From Vibrio rhizosphaerae (GTDB taxonomy: Bacteria > Pseudomonadota > Gammaproteobacteria > Enterobacterales > Vibrionaceae), in contig NZ_AP024904.1 of NCBI RefSeq assembly GCF_024347095.1, positions 496,001-560,000 on the forward strand: 64,000 bases of DNA, given 5' to 3'. The position numbers and the translations under genes are program-made. The notes beneath the pieces were generated by a model. The model made no database searches, was not told the DNA's origin, and was given only the letters and a program-made list of their open reading frames with translations. Shown here piece after piece: positions 18,768 to 28,368 of this stretch (position 1 is its first letter; each line of letters starts with the position of its first letter).

Positions 18768-20462
18768 TTACCCTGACTTAACCTGAAACTGAGACATCAG
18801 ATGACGTAAATCCGATGCCTGTACCGACAGATCTTCACTGGCTCGTTTGGTTTCATCTGTGCTCATCATTACAGATTGTCCAGAGTCTCTGATATGCACC
18901 ATGCTACGGCTGATCTGCTCTGCCGCAACCGATTGTTGTTCACTTGCAGTCGCAATCTGAACATTGGCTTCGTTCAATTCGATGAGTGACCGTTCAATGA
19001 GATTCATTTTTTGTCTGATATCCTGAATCAATCTTGAAGAATGCCCGATTTGCTCACCGCTAACCTGAATGGCACTGACTGCCGAATCGGTATTACCGAC
19101 TAATGATTCAATTAATGAATCGATTTCTTGAGTCGCTTCCTGACTCCGTGCAGCCAGAACTCTCACTTCATCGGCAACAACAGCAAAACCCCGCCCCTGT
19201 TCACCCGCTCTTGCAGCTTCAATCGACGCATTCAAAGCCAGTAAGTTGGTCTGCTCTGCAATCGCATTAACAACAGACACAAAATTTTGAATCTTGGTCG
19301 TGCCTGATTGTAAGTTGGTGATCAACGCCTGTGAATTTTCAGCACTTTTCACTAACTTCTCCGCCAGATGACTGGTTTCTTCTATCATCTGGCAACCATC
19401 TTTCACATGGGTTTCAGCCCGCTGACTGGACGTCGACGCTTCCTCGGCATTGGCTGCAACTTCAGTGATGGTCGCAGCCATTTCAGTCATCGCACTCGCA
19501 ACCTGTTCAGTATTTTGCTGCTGTTGCTCAACCGCTTGCCGGTTACTGCTGGCAACCGTTGACAACTCAACCACCGAGGTCGCAATCGAATAGCTGCTGC
19601 TCATCACCGATGACACGATGTTGCCCAATGAGTTCGACATCATCTGCATCGAACCTAACAAGCGCCCGACTTCATCACGGCGATCCACCTGAACATCCAG
19701 ATCGAAATTTCCCTGAGCCATTTGTTCTGCGACCGAACAGGCATAAGACAAAGAATGAACTAACTGACGACTGATAAACAGGCCAATGAGTAAACCAACG
19801 GATAGCGCAATAACCACCAATAAAACCATGCCCCATATTGCCTGCTGCTCTTCGAGCTCCGTTTGCACAAGCGATGATTCGGTGAGTTGTTCAACTTCGG
19901 CTAACAGTGCGCTAAGCTCCTGATTTTGAGCGGTTTGTTGTTCTTCAAGTTGCTGTGCTTTTACAGATAGTGCCTGATTATTTTTATGCTCAACAACCGC
20001 TTGAAGAATCTCTGCAGCGGTGTCTTCATAACGCTGATGATGGGTGATCACGGCGCTTAAATGCTGCAATAATCGTTGCTCTTTCTCAACCCCGTCATTG
20101 CGATGAGATTGTAACATCCCTTTCAGATTAGACTGTGCTTGCTGAACTTCCCGGTCAAAGGTCTGTGAAACACTACTGAAGTTTTGTTGGAGCTGGCGTA
20201 ATTCTTCTGCATCAATTGCCACAGTAAAATCCGCAGCCCGTAATGCTTTTTCAACAATCAACGCACTTTGTAACTGTTTTACAGTGGCATCGCTGACAAG
20301 TTGAATCAACGGTATATGTTCATGAGCAATGCCTTTGACCTCTCCGGCGACTCGATTCATCTTCAACAGGCTGAAAGAAGAAAGAATAATGGTCAGTATT
20401 AGCATCGTTCCAACAAGAAAGACCATCTTAACAGTAATAGACTGATTCTTTATCCATTGCAT
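18768..20462 (-). CDS. Methyl-accepting chemotaxis protein
   Basis: A 564-residue chemoreceptor. The first membrane helix is at about residues 12-30, the periplasmic region is helical (30-205), and the second membrane helix is at about 207-228, followed by HAMP (to about 282). The signalling tip [19 protein letters not shown] near 405 and [19 protein letters not shown] are canonical for MA domains. There is no C-terminal receptor-tethering pentapeptide. It lies 72 bp upstream of the NMT1-type sensor gene on the same strand and may be co-transcribed with it. The ligand is not evident. Confidence 0.95.
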   Translation of the reverse strand: MQWIKNQSITVKMVFLVGTMLILTIILSSFSLLKMNRVAGEVKGIAHEHIPLIQLVSDATVKQLQSALIVEKALRAADFTVAIDAEELRQLQQNFSSVSQTFDREVQQAQSNLKGMLQSHRNDGVEKEQRLLQHLSAVITHHQRYEDTAAEILQAVVEHKNNQALSVKAQQLEEQQTAQNQELSALLAEVEQLTESSLVQTELEEQQAIWGMVLLVVIALSVGLLIGLFISRQLVHSLSYACSVAEQMAQGNFDLDVQVDRRDEVGRLLGSMQMMSNSLGNIVSSVMSSSYSIATSVVELSTVASSNRQAVEQQQQNTEQVASAMTEMAATITEVAANAEEASTSSQRAETHVKDGCQMIEETSHLAEKLVKSAENSQALITNLQSGTTKIQNFVSVVNAIAEQTNLLALNASIEAARAGEQGRGFAVVADEVRVLAARSQEATQEIDSLIESLVGNTDSAVSAIQVSGEQIGHSSRLIQDIRQKMNLIERSLIELNEANVQIATASEQQSVAAEQISRSMVHIRDSGQSVMMSTDETKRASEDLSVQASDLRHLMSQFQVKSG

Positions 20463-20792
20463 AATAAAATCCGGCCGACTCTATACGTTTATATTGAACA
20501 GTCAGACGTATTCATACACTTGCTGTACAACCACGTCACAACTCACTCATTTAACTTAAGTGTATAGGGCTACTGCGTAATTGCTCAGATTTTTTTGGCA
20601 ATACACCATCAAACAGACCGGTTTTGATGGTTATCGTCAGAAAAAACAATCGTTAATCTCTATCAATATAAAAATGGTCTTATAAGAACAATTCTGACTC
20701 AGTACGCTTTCCTGAGAGAACGTTTATCAGAGAAAGATTAAAAAATTCAATCAAATTGGATGGAGTCCACTGAACGCTTATTGGTGGATCAT
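20463..20792. other. Intergenic region with an inverted repeat
   Basis: No gene is visible. ACCATCAAA at 20605-20613 and TTTGATGGT at 20623-20631 form a perfect 9-bp stem with a 9-nt loop. Neither strand has a clear U-tail, so it could be an operator or a weak terminator. The chemoreceptor promoter should lie near 20463-20560. Confidence 0.45.
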
Positions 20793-21479
20793 TTACGCCA
20801 GTGCATCCGTCCGGAGTCCAAGCCCTCTTAAAACCATTTCGACGACAAATTGTGTCGCATCTTCAAACTCTTGCTCATTCAGCGGACGCTTTTTAATCAG
20901 CGAAATTTCAGTATCACAATCAGCATAAAACTGCGTGGTCCCCCAAATCATAAATAACAGATACAACGGTTCAATCGGGCGAATTAAACCACGTTCAATC
21001 CAAATTTGGATAATTGTGGCCGTTTTTTCTGTCCACTTCACCATGGGGAGCTGCATGGCGTTCTGAATATGGTGGGCCCCATGAATTAACTCCAACGCAA
21101 AAATTTTTGATTCTTTTGGATGGGTACGGCTGTAACGCATTTTCCCCCGAATATAACGTTCAATCACCTCATCCGGCGGTTGAGTTAAAGCAGCTTCAGA
21201 AAATCCTTGGTTCCAAAGGTTAAGAATATCCGCCAATACAGCCAAATACAGACCTTTTTTAGACCGAAAGTAGTAAAGAATATTTGCCTTGGGCAAATTG
21301 ACCCGGTCTGCAATAGCCTGAACAGATGTGCCTTTATAACCATGTTTAACAAATTCATCCGCAGCAGCCTGAAGAATCAAAGCTTCATTGCGCTGGCGAA
21401 TCGTACCTGCCTGAGCCTTACGCGGCGACATTTGTCTCATAGAAAACAGCGTCCTTATTGGGGAATGGATCGAGTGCAT
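20793..21479 (-). CDS. RutR-like TetR-family regulator
   Basis: A 228-residue repressor. The helix-turn-helix is at about residues 30-65 (EALILQAAADEFVKHGYKG, then IADRVNLPKANILYYFRSKK). The C-terminal ligand domain (EYIRGKMRYSR-like helix, LELIHGAHHI, FMIWGTTQFYADCD) resembles E. coli RutR, which binds uracil or thymine and controls pyrimidine degradation and purine metabolism. The start could also be Met14 or Met17. It is divergent from the BMP-type ABC transporter and xanthine dehydrogenase genes. A RutR-like half-palindrome lies upstream of xdhA, so I infer that it controls the purine block. Confidence 0.85.
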   Translation of the reverse strand: MHSIHSPIRTLFSMRQMSPRKAQAGTIRQRNEALILQAAADEFVKHGYKGTSVQAIADRVNLPKANILYYFRSKKGLYLAVLADILNLWNQGFSEAALTQPPDEVIERYIRGKMRYSRTHPKESKIFALELIHGAHHIQNAMQLPMVKWTEKTATIIQIWIERGLIRPIEPLYLLFMIWGTTQFYADCDTEISLIKKRPLNEQEFEDATQFVVEMVLRGLGLRTDALA

Positions 21480-21830
21480 TCCTTATTCCCTATCCTCTTC
21501 ATTGCTGTCAAGTTTTTCTCTGATTTTTTTAATTATTACCGGGACAGACGCCCTTACTTTTAAGGACTCCTTTTCAGGGACAGAGACTTGAGTTGTGGGT
21601 GAGTTATGAGGACAGACGTCTTAGGCTTAGTTTTGAGGACACAGTTGTGAGGACAGGCATCTCAGGCTACAAATCATTCAATCATCAGTTCCAGGGACAG
21701 ACACTGTAAAATTCAAATCCCTCCATGTTCTATCTATATATTATTCCCACGATTGATACTAAAATCAGCGACAATTTCACAGTTGGTCAGATATTTGCAT
21801 TACGCCAGCTGATATGTTGAAGGGAATACA
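21480..21830. repeat. Regulator/transporter intergenic region with GGACAGAC repeats
   Basis: Exact GGACAGAC copies occur at 21542, 21610 and 21695, all on the plus strand, with variants at 21578 (GGACAGAG) and 21651 (GGACAGGC). The copies are separated by 50-90 bp of unrelated sequence containing further GAGGAC fragments. The region also has to hold the divergent promoters of the TetR regulator and the ABC transporter, so the repeats occupy regulatory DNA. Confidence 0.85.
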
Positions 21831-23369
21831 TTGAATATGACAAAAATACCACTCTTGGAACTCTGGAATGTCAGTAAGTTTTTTCCGGGGGTTGTGGCAA
21901 ATGATCAGGTGAATTTAAAACTTCATACGGGCGAAATTTTAGCTTTATTAGGTGAAAATGGTGCCGGGAAGTCTACCCTTGTCAAAATGATATATGGTGT
22001 CACACGTCCCAGCCAAGGATCGATTTTATGGGACAATCATGAAGTTGAAATCCACTCTCCTAATCAAGCCAGAACAATGGGAATTGGTATGGTTTTCCAA
22101 CATTTCTCTGTGTTCGAAACACTGACTGTACTAGAAAATATCGAACTGGGTCTTGATCGGGAATATCTCCATAAAATTGAGAACCTGAAAGAGAAAGTGT
22201 TGGAAATCAGCCAACGTTACGATCTGCAAGTGGATCCGGATCGCTATGTCCATCATCTCAGCATCGGAGAACGCCAGCGGTTGGAGATATTACGCTGTCT
22301 CATTCAGGATATTCGTTTATTAATTCTTGATGAACCGACATCCGTTCTGACCCCTCAGGAAGTGGCCGGATTATTTCGGGTGCTGCGTAAACTGGCCAGT
22401 GAAGGCTGTAGTATTTTATTTATCAGTCACAAACTCAAAGAAGTCACGGCCCTGTGTGATCGAGCGGTGATTCTGCGCGGTGGAAAAGTCACAGGAGAGT
22501 GCATTCCAGCCCAGGAAACCCCGAATTCAATTGCTCGCATGATGGTCGGTAGCGATGCCGAACTCTCCGAAAGCTATCCAAAATCGTTGGGGGGACAGAC
22601 GCTTTTACAGACCAATGCGCTGACTTTATCACCAACCCACCCGTTTGGGTGTGGCCTGACTGATGTCAATCTGTCCATGCAAAGTGGTGAGATTCTCGGT
22701 ATTGCCGGCGTTGCGGGGAATGGTCAGGAAGATCTGTTAGAAGCGTTAAGCGGAGAAGATCACCGCACGCCGAAAGAGAGTATTTTCTTTCATGGCCAAC
22801 CTGTCGGCCATTTAGATGCGGGGGCCAGACGTGCCCTCGGCATGGCCTATGTGCCAACCAACCGTTTAGGTCAAGGTGCCGTACCGGACATGACATTGGC
22901 AGAAAATACGTTACTCACACATACTGCTGAACTCTCCCGTTTCGGTTTTATTCAACAAAAAATGATGCAAACTCTCACCCGCAAACTGATCAAAGAGAAT
23001 CAGGTCAAATGCCGTAATGAACAAGCACAGGCGAAAAGCCTCTCCGGCGGTAATCTGCAAAAATTTATTATAGGTCGTGAAGTGAATCAACAGCCGACTA
23101 TTTTGATTTGCGCCCACCCGACTTGGGGGGTTGATATCGGTGCAGCCAGCGCGATTCATCGTCAGTTGATCGCTTTGAGGGATGCCGGTGCTGCAATTAT
23201 CGTCATCTCGGAAGACATTGATGAACTGTTTGTTATTAGTGATCGCCTTGCGGCTATTTATGAAGGACACGTTTCTCCGATCGTCCAAACCAGTGAAACC
23301 AATATCGAGCAAATCGGCCAATGGATCGCGGGTGGTTTTTTGAAAGATGAGGAGATCGTTCATGCTTAA
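21831..23369 (+). CDS. Nucleoside/purine ABC transporter, double ATPase subunit
   Basis: A 512-residue protein with two ABC domains, as in BmpD/NupA/YufO-type nucleoside importers. Domain 1 has GENGAGKST near residue 43, LSIGERQRLEILRCL near 141 and LLILDEPTSVLTP near 163. Domain 2 has a degenerate Walker A (GVAGNGQEDLLEAL), the signature LSGGNLQKFIIGRE and a degenerate Walker B (ILICAHPTWGVDIG), usual for this family. Residues 253-258 (GGQTLL), in the linker between the domains, are encoded by a GGACAGAC repeat. I keep the TTG start at 21831 because AGGGA lies five bases before it; ATG at 21837 is the alternative. Two permease genes follow with overlaps. Confidence 0.93.
   Translation: MNMTKIPLLELWNVSKFFPGVVANDQVNLKLHTGEILALLGENGAGKSTLVKMIYGVTRPSQGSILWDNHEVEIHSPNQARTMGIGMVFQHFSVFETLTVLENIELGLDREYLHKIENLKEKVLEISQRYDLQVDPDRYVHHLSIGERQRLEILRCLIQDIRLLILDEPTSVLTPQEVAGLFRVLRKLASEGCSILFISHKLKEVTALCDRAVILRGGKVTGECIPAQETPNSIARMMVGSDAELSESYPKSLGGQTLLQTNALTLSPTHPFGCGLTDVNLSMQSGEILGIAGVAGNGQEDLLEALSGEDHRTPKESIFFHGQPVGHLDAGARRALGMAYVPTNRLGQGAVPDMTLAENTLLTHTAELSRFGFIQQKMMQTLTRKLIKENQVKCRNEQAQAKSLSGGNLQKFIIGREVNQQPTILICAHPTWGVDIGAASAIHRQLIALRDAGAAIIVISEDIDELFVISDRLAAIYEGHVSPIVQTSETNIEQIGQWIAGGFLKDEEIVHA
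22593..22605 (+). repeat. GGACAGAC repeat within the ABC ATPase linker
   Basis: GGACAGACGCTTTTA lies in frame, reading GQTLL, exactly between the two ATPase domains. It is the best single match to the extended form of the repeat in a coding region. Confidence 0.85.
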
Positions 23370-24495
23370 AGTCCAACCGCGTGTCGAAAGTTCACGCATG
23401 ATGGCATGGTTTTCTCCGCTGATTGCCATTGCACTGACATTACTGATTTCCAGCCTGATGCTACTCTGGCTGCATGTCAGCCCAGTCAAATCTTTCAACG
23501 TATTCTTACTACAACCATTCAGCGATAGTTACAATCTTGGCGAATTAATGGTGAAAGCCACGCCTTTGCTGCTTTGTGCCATCGGTCTGGCAATCTGCTA
23601 TCGGGCAAATATCTGGAACATTGGTGCGGAAGGACAACTGCTGATCGGAGCCGTGGCCAGCAGTGCTGTCGCCGTACATGTCAGTGAAGATGTCGGCGCT
23701 GCCATGCTAGTGCCCGTCCTGTTGGCCGGTGTTATCGCGGGTATGTGCTGGTCTGCCATTCCGACATTACTTAATCGTCTATTTCATACCAATATTATTC
23801 TGACCACGATCATGCTCAACTATATTGGGTTGTATGTTTTACTTTGGGCCGTTCACGGGCCACTGAGCGATCCGGATGGTTTTGGCTTCCCTGAATCGAT
23901 TATGTTCCCTGATGGTGTGATGCTGCCGCTCTTGTCTGACAGCGGACGCGCATCAATCAGTATTGTTGCTGCAATTCTGATTGCTTTGATCACCGCAATC
24001 GTTCTGTTCAAAACATTGCCGGGATTTAAAATCCGTGTGTTCGGTGAAGATACGACCGCAGCACAGTATGCCGGATTTAACCAAAATAAAATTATCTGGG
24101 GCGTCATGCTATTTGCCGGTGCGTTAGCCGGATTCGCCGGCGCAGCTGAAGTCACAGGGCCAATTGGACAGTTGATCCCTTCCGTCTCTCCCGGATATGG
24201 CTATGCTGCAATTATTGTCGCTTATCTGGGCCGACTGCATCCGGTTGGTATTATTGTGTCATCCTTTTTCATGGGCGCTTTATACATGGGAAGCGATCTT
24301 GCTCAGATTGAGCTAGGCCTGCCGACTGCAGTGACCGGTCTCTTTCAAGGCATTCTGCTGTTTTCGCTGCTCGCGTGTGATTTCCTGATTCATTACCAAA
24401 TTAAAGTTCGCAGAAAAAGACCAGCACCTACAGTGTCTGTCCCTGCAATGGCACCTCACATCAGCCACCAGAAAAATGACAACGGAGCGGCTTAA
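23362..24495 (+). CDS. Nucleoside/purine ABC transporter, permease 1
   Basis: A 377-residue permease of the BPD_transp_2 family, as in nucleoside importers of the BMP type. There are eight to ten hydrophobic helices, and the motif CYRANIWNIGAEGQLLIGA near residues 85-105 is highly typical, as is FAGALAGFAGAAEVTGP near 250. I choose ATG 23362 because GAGGAGA lies about six bases upstream; the frame opens at 23347. It overlaps the ATPase gene by 8 bp and its stop overlaps the next start. The polar C-terminal tail contains TVSVPAMAP, encoded by an antisense GTCTGTCC repeat at 24435. Confidence 0.93.
   Translation: MLKVQPRVESSRMMAWFSPLIAIALTLLISSLMLLWLHVSPVKSFNVFLLQPFSDSYNLGELMVKATPLLLCAIGLAICYRANIWNIGAEGQLLIGAVASSAVAVHVSEDVGAAMLVPVLLAGVIAGMCWSAIPTLLNRLFHTNIILTTIMLNYIGLYVLLWAVHGPLSDPDGFGFPESIMFPDGVMLPLLSDSGRASISIVAAILIALITAIVLFKTLPGFKIRVFGEDTTAAQYAGFNQNKIIWGVMLFAGALAGFAGAAEVTGPIGQLIPSVSPGYGYAAIIVAYLGRLHPVGIIVSSFFMGALYMGSDLAQIELGLPTAVTGLFQGILLFSLLACDFLIHYQIKVRRKRPAPTVSVPAMAPHISHQKNDNGAA
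24435..24442 (-). repeat. GGACAGAC repeat in the permease C-terminal tail
   Basis: GTCTGTCC followed by CTGCA lies in the last 60 bp of the permease gene, in the cytoplasmic tail where extra residues should be tolerated. It is one of the few coding copies that are antisense to the gene. Confidence 0.7.
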
Positions 24496-25427
24496 TGGAC
24501 ATACTTTTCATTCAGCAAATCTTGATTGCTGCCTTAAAAACAGGGACCCCATTACTGCTCATTGCGTTGGGAGAACTGGTCTGTGAAAAATCAGGCGTCT
24601 TAAATCTCGGTCAGGAAGGCATGATGCTTATGGGTGCCATGGCGGGATTTGCCGGTGCCTACTTCAGTGGTAGTCTCGGCTTAGGATTGCTCATCGCAAT
24701 GTTTGCCGGCACCATGATGGCCCTGCTGTTTGCCATACTGACTCAAACCCTGAGTACCAATCAGGTCGCAACCGGTTTAGCCCTGACAATATTCGGTACC
24801 GGGCTGAGTGCATTTCTCGGCAGTCAATTGGTAGGAAATACGATTGAAGGATTTCAGGACATCGCCATTCCCGGGCTCAGCCATATTCCCTTTATCGGGC
24901 CGATCTTGTTTCAACACGATATATTGGTCTACCTCAGCTTTATGATTGTCGGTCTGACTTGGTGGGTGATGCACCGTACTCGCTTAGGATTGACCATTCG
25001 TGCAGTGGGAGAAAATCCACATGCAGCAAATGCACTGGGGATTCATGTGATTCGGCTGCGTTATGGAACCATTGCATTTGGCGGGGCGATGGCCGGACTT
25101 GCCGGCGCTTACATGTCACTCGCCTACACCCCGATGTGGATGGAAAATATGACTGCTGGCCGGGGATGGATAGCGCTGGCACTGGTTGTCTTTGCATCCT
25201 GGCGCATTGGCTATCTCATGCTCGGCGCCTACTTGTTTGGGTGCAGTTCAATCATGCATTTGGTGATGCAAGGGTTAGGCATTGATATTTCACCCAATTT
25301 ATTAGCAATGATTCCCTATCTGGCAACGGTGATTGTTATGGTGTTGATCAGCTCTGACGCGTTACGCCAAAAATTGGCAACCCCGATGAGTCTGGGAAAA
25401 CCATTTGATCCCAAACGACATTCTTAG
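24495..25427 (+). CDS. Nucleoside/purine ABC transporter, permease 2
   Basis: A 310-residue permease, the usual partner of permease 1. LIALGELVCEKSGVLNLG near residues 20-38, followed by QEGMMLMGAMAGFAGAY, is characteristic of the second permease of BMP-type nucleoside importers, as is RAVGENPHAANALGI near 168-182. The start ATG shares a base with the upstream TAA, so translation is coupled. A hairpin follows the stop, and the binding-protein gene lies 317 bp further on. Confidence 0.93.
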   Translation: MDILFIQQILIAALKTGTPLLLIALGELVCEKSGVLNLGQEGMMLMGAMAGFAGAYFSGSLGLGLLIAMFAGTMMALLFAILTQTLSTNQVATGLALTIFGTGLSAFLGSQLVGNTIEGFQDIAIPGLSHIPFIGPILFQHDILVYLSFMIVGLTWWVMHRTRLGLTIRAVGENPHAANALGIHVIRLRYGTIAFGGAMAGLAGAYMSLAYTPMWMENMTAGRGWIALALVVFASWRIGYLMLGAYLFGCSSIMHLVMQGLGIDISPNLLAMIPYLATVIVMVLISSDALRQKLATPMSLGKPFDPKRHS

Positions 25428-25449
25428 CCGATGACGCGGTCATCTCAGT

Positions 25450-25485
25450 AACCCATCATGGTGCGCATTTTGCACCATAATGGTT
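25450..25485 (+). terminator. Hairpin after the second permease gene
   Basis: The arm ATCATGGTGC pairs with GCACCATAAT with one mismatch, flanked by further complementary bases, and is followed by CACTTTATT. The loop is GCATTTT. It could terminate or attenuate transcription between the permease and the binding protein. Confidence 0.6.
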
Positions 25486-25744
25486 CACTTTATTACACGA
25501 ACTTTGCATTCTCTGTTCGCTTATGAACGCATCGCTGAACAATTTTAAGTCGTTCAATCGATAGTTAAACTAAATTAAACCACGATGAGATTGGATTTTG
25601 TCAAAACACCATCATGTGGTCAGTTTTTTGCAAGCCTGCTTTTGATCAACGGTTTGGCAAAATCTGGTTTGATGAAAACAGCCCCTCACCGTTAATGTCT
25701 ATACCCAATGAAGCATCATAATAAACAATGAAATGGAGTATTTC
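25486..25744 (+). promoter_or_regulatory. Probable promoter region of the BMP-family gene
   Basis: This AT-rich 260 bp between the hairpin and the binding-protein gene should hold its own promoter, allowing more binding protein than permease. TGGTCAG at 25618 resembles half of a RutR-type operator, but I see no matching second half. Confidence 0.4.
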
Positions 25745-26821
25745 ATGAAAATAAATCAGTGGTTGTCCGTCGCGGCCTTGTCGCTGTCAGCGTTGTTTTC
25801 CACTTCTACACTTGCTAAAGAACCACTTAAAGTTGGATTTGTGTATGTCGGTCCGGTTGGTGACCATGGCTGGAGTTATGAACACGATCAGGCTCGTCAG
25901 GAAATGGAAGCTCATTTCGGTGGTCAGGTCAAAACAACATTTGTTGAGAATGTATCTGAAGGCGCGGATGCGGAACGCGTCATTACTCAATTGGCAAAAG
26001 CGGGCAATGACATTATTTTCACAACCTCTTTTGGATTTATGAATCCGACGCTCAAAGTTGCCAAACGTTTTCCTAAAGTCGTGTTTGAACATGCAACTGG
26101 CTATAAACGCAGTAAAAATGTGGGCACTTATGCCCTGCGCACTTATGAAAGCCGCTATGTCTCTGGTGTTGCCGCCGGAATGACAACCAAATCGAATGTG
26201 ATTGGCTATATTGCAACGTTCCCGATTCCAGAAGTGATTCGAGATATCAATGCGGTTTATCTCGGTGCTAAAAGTGTCAATCCGGACGTAAAAATTAAAA
26301 TTGTCTGGGTCAATACTTGGTATGATCCCGGTAAAGAATCTGATGCAGCGAATGCCTTGATCGATCAAGGTGTTGATGTGCTGTTACAACATACAGATAG
26401 CCCAGCCCCACTGATTGCCGCAGAAAAACGGGGGGTGATGGGTATCGGACAATCATCAGACATGCAGCACTTTGCCCCCAAATCACATATGTTCTCTGTG
26501 AGAGATTATTGGGCACCTTATTATATTAAAACCGTTCAAGAAGTCATGGATGGAACGTGGAAGTCGACAGATTACTGGGGCGGTCTCAAAGATGATGTCA
26601 TTCATATTACTTCCATCAATCCGGCTCTGCCGACCGATGTTAAAACGGCCATCCAGGACACGCAGGATAAGATCAAATCCGGTGTTATCGTCCCATTTGC
26701 CGGCCCGTTAAAAGATAATCAGGGTCATCTGAAAGTTGCAGCAGGAAGTACAGCATCAGATAAGGAACTGGTCGGGATGCATTGGTACGTCGAAGGAATT
26801 GACGCCAGTATTCCAAAATAA
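25745..26821 (+). CDS. BMP-family substrate-binding lipoprotein-like protein
   Basis: A 358-residue exported binding protein of the BMP/PnrA/Med family, which captures nucleosides or purines for the ABC transporter upstream. The signal peptide runs to about STLA, and the mature part starts KEPLKVGFVYVGPVGDHGW, which is diagnostic. There is no Cys at the cleavage point, so it is probably soluble rather than lipid-anchored. The ATG at 25745 has GGAG about seven bases before it. A strong terminator follows immediately, separating this unit from xdhA. Confidence 0.92.
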   Translation: MKINQWLSVAALSLSALFSTSTLAKEPLKVGFVYVGPVGDHGWSYEHDQARQEMEAHFGGQVKTTFVENVSEGADAERVITQLAKAGNDIIFTTSFGFMNPTLKVAKRFPKVVFEHATGYKRSKNVGTYALRTYESRYVSGVAAGMTTKSNVIGYIATFPIPEVIRDINAVYLGAKSVNPDVKIKIVWVNTWYDPGKESDAANALIDQGVDVLLQHTDSPAPLIAAEKRGVMGIGQSSDMQHFAPKSHMFSVRDYWAPYYIKTVQEVMDGTWKSTDYWGGLKDDVIHITSINPALPTDVKTAIQDTQDKIKSGVIVPFAGPLKDNQGHLKVAAGSTASDKELVGMHWYVEGIDASIPK

Positions 26822-26828
26822 TGTCTTC

Positions 26829-26869
26829 ACTCACTTCGTGACCTTGTCGGTACGAAGTGAGTTTTTTTT
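26829..26869 (+). terminator. Strong terminator between the BMP gene and xdhA
   Basis: ACTCACTTCGT and ACGAAGTGAGT form a perfect 11-bp stem with a 12-nt loop, followed by eight T residues. This is the clearest factor-independent terminator in the window and implies that xdhA has its own promoter or is reached only by read-through. Confidence 0.9.
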
Positions 26870-26878
26870 CGACATAAC

Positions 26879-26894
26879 TTGACCAAATGGACAG
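26879..26894. promoter_or_regulatory. Candidate RutR-type operator upstream of xdhA
   Basis: TTGACCAAATGGACAG matches the RutR pattern TTGACCA-NN-TGGTCAA in the whole first half and in five of seven second-half positions. It lies between the terminator and the xdhA start, 20 bp before the ATG at 26914. A RutR-like TetR gene is present at 20793-21479. I infer repression of xdhABC and downstream genes by that regulator. Confidence 0.5.
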
Positions 26895-26913
26895 CTTTTC
26901 AGGGAAGAAAAAT

Positions 26914-28368
26914 ATGCTCGAAATGATGATCAATAACCAAACCGTCAGAATTTCATCGGTATCTGCCGATATGATGCTCCTGACTTATCTCCGGGAGCTG
27001 CGTGGATTAAAAGGCACAAAAGAAGGCTGTGCCAGCGGTGACTGTGGCGCATGTACCGTGGTGATGGTTGATCAAGATGAACACCATGCACTGCGTTACC
27101 GTCAAATCAACGCATGTATTACCCCGTTACATGCCGTACACGGCAAACAGATCATGACCGTGGAATTTCTTAAACAGGACGAACAACTCCACCCGGTGCA
27201 GCAAGCCATCATCAATCGGCATGGCAGTCAGTGTGGGTTCTGTACCCCCGGTTTTGTGATGTCGCTCTATGCGCTTTCAAAACAGATCATCCGGCCAAAG
27301 AACCCCGCCGATTTTCTGGCTGGCAACCTATGCCGCTGCACCGGATATGGGCCACTGATCGAGGCCGCCCATGATATCGTTCAAACCAATCCCCCGGATC
27401 CCCTTGATGCCCATCAACAAACAGTCCGACACTGGTTGACTCAAGTCCCGCCTCTCCAGTCTGAGCACTACTTTATGCCGGAGACTCGTCAGCAATTAGC
27501 CCAGTTACGCCAAACTTATCCAACAGCAAAATTAATTGCCGGTGGAACGGATCTCTCTTTGGAAGTGACACAACGTTATCAGCCTCTCCCTCGCCTGATC
27601 GATGTTTCCAAAGTCGACGATCTGCTCACCATCACTGAAAGCAGCGACGGGTGGCGATTAGGGGCGGCGATCCCCATGTATCGTATTCATCAGTTTATGC
27701 AACAACACTTCCCATCAACCGATGAAATTATTGAACGTCTGGGGAGTATTACCATCCGCCACCGAGCCACCTTAGGTGGCAGTTTGGGCCATGCCTCTCC
27801 CATCGGGGATATTGCCCCTTTACTGATCAGCTTAAATGGTCAGATTGAAGTGGATAACGGCAAACAGCGCATCCGATATGCACCCGAAGATTATATTACC
27901 GGTTATCGTCAAACCCGCTTGCAGGATGATGAATGGATCAGTGCAATCCATCTGCCCAAGATGACCGAACCGCAACGACATGCGATCTATAAAGTCAGCA
28001 AACGTTATGAAGATGATATTGCCACCGTGGTCCTCGCCTTAAATTTCACGTTTGATGATCAGCGGCATATCAGTCACTGCATTATCGCTGCGGGAGGGGT
28101 TGCGGAAAAATCTGTTCGCCTGACAGCACTGGAAGCGCTCTTTATCGGCCAGCCCTTAACCCAGTCGCTGATCCGCCACGTTCAGACACAGGTCCCTCAG
28201 GTTATTCATCCCCTGAGTGATATTCGGGGTTCAGCCCAATACCGGATTCATCTGGTGCAAAATCTACTGCAACGCTATTTCTTTGAGTATCAGAGCATTG
28301 CCGTCCAGCAGGAGCAGACCGAGACACAGTATTCACCGATTAAAACGAGGTTGACTTATCATGCGTAA
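26914..28368 (+). CDS. xdhA: Xanthine dehydrogenase, Fe-S/FAD small subunit
   Basis: A 484-residue subunit carrying two [2Fe-2S] clusters and FAD. The plant-type ferredoxin motif CASGDCGACTVV is at about residues 37-48 with its fourth Cys in NACITPLH. The second cluster motif is CGFCTPGFVMSLY near 108 and NLCRCTGYGPLIEAA near 140. The FAD domain has KLIAGGTDLSLEV near 205 and HRATLGGSLGHASPIGDIAP near 280. Start ATG 26914 has AGGGAAG upstream; the earlier ATG at 26887 overlaps the candidate operator. The last 8 bases overlap xdhB. Confidence 0.96.
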   Translation: MLEMMINNQTVRISSVSADMMLLTYLRELRGLKGTKEGCASGDCGACTVVMVDQDEHHALRYRQINACITPLHAVHGKQIMTVEFLKQDEQLHPVQQAIINRHGSQCGFCTPGFVMSLYALSKQIIRPKNPADFLAGNLCRCTGYGPLIEAAHDIVQTNPPDPLDAHQQTVRHWLTQVPPLQSEHYFMPETRQQLAQLRQTYPTAKLIAGGTDLSLEVTQRYQPLPRLIDVSKVDDLLTITESSDGWRLGAAIPMYRIHQFMQQHFPSTDEIIERLGSITIRHRATLGGSLGHASPIGDIAPLLISLNGQIEVDNGKQRIRYAPEDYITGYRQTRLQDDEWISAIHLPKMTEPQRHAIYKVSKRYEDDIATVVLALNFTFDDQRHISHCIIAAGGVAEKSVRLTALEALFIGQPLTQSLIRHVQTQVPQVIHPLSDIRGSAQYRIHLVQNLLQRYFFEYQSIAVQQEQTETQYSPIKTRLTYHA

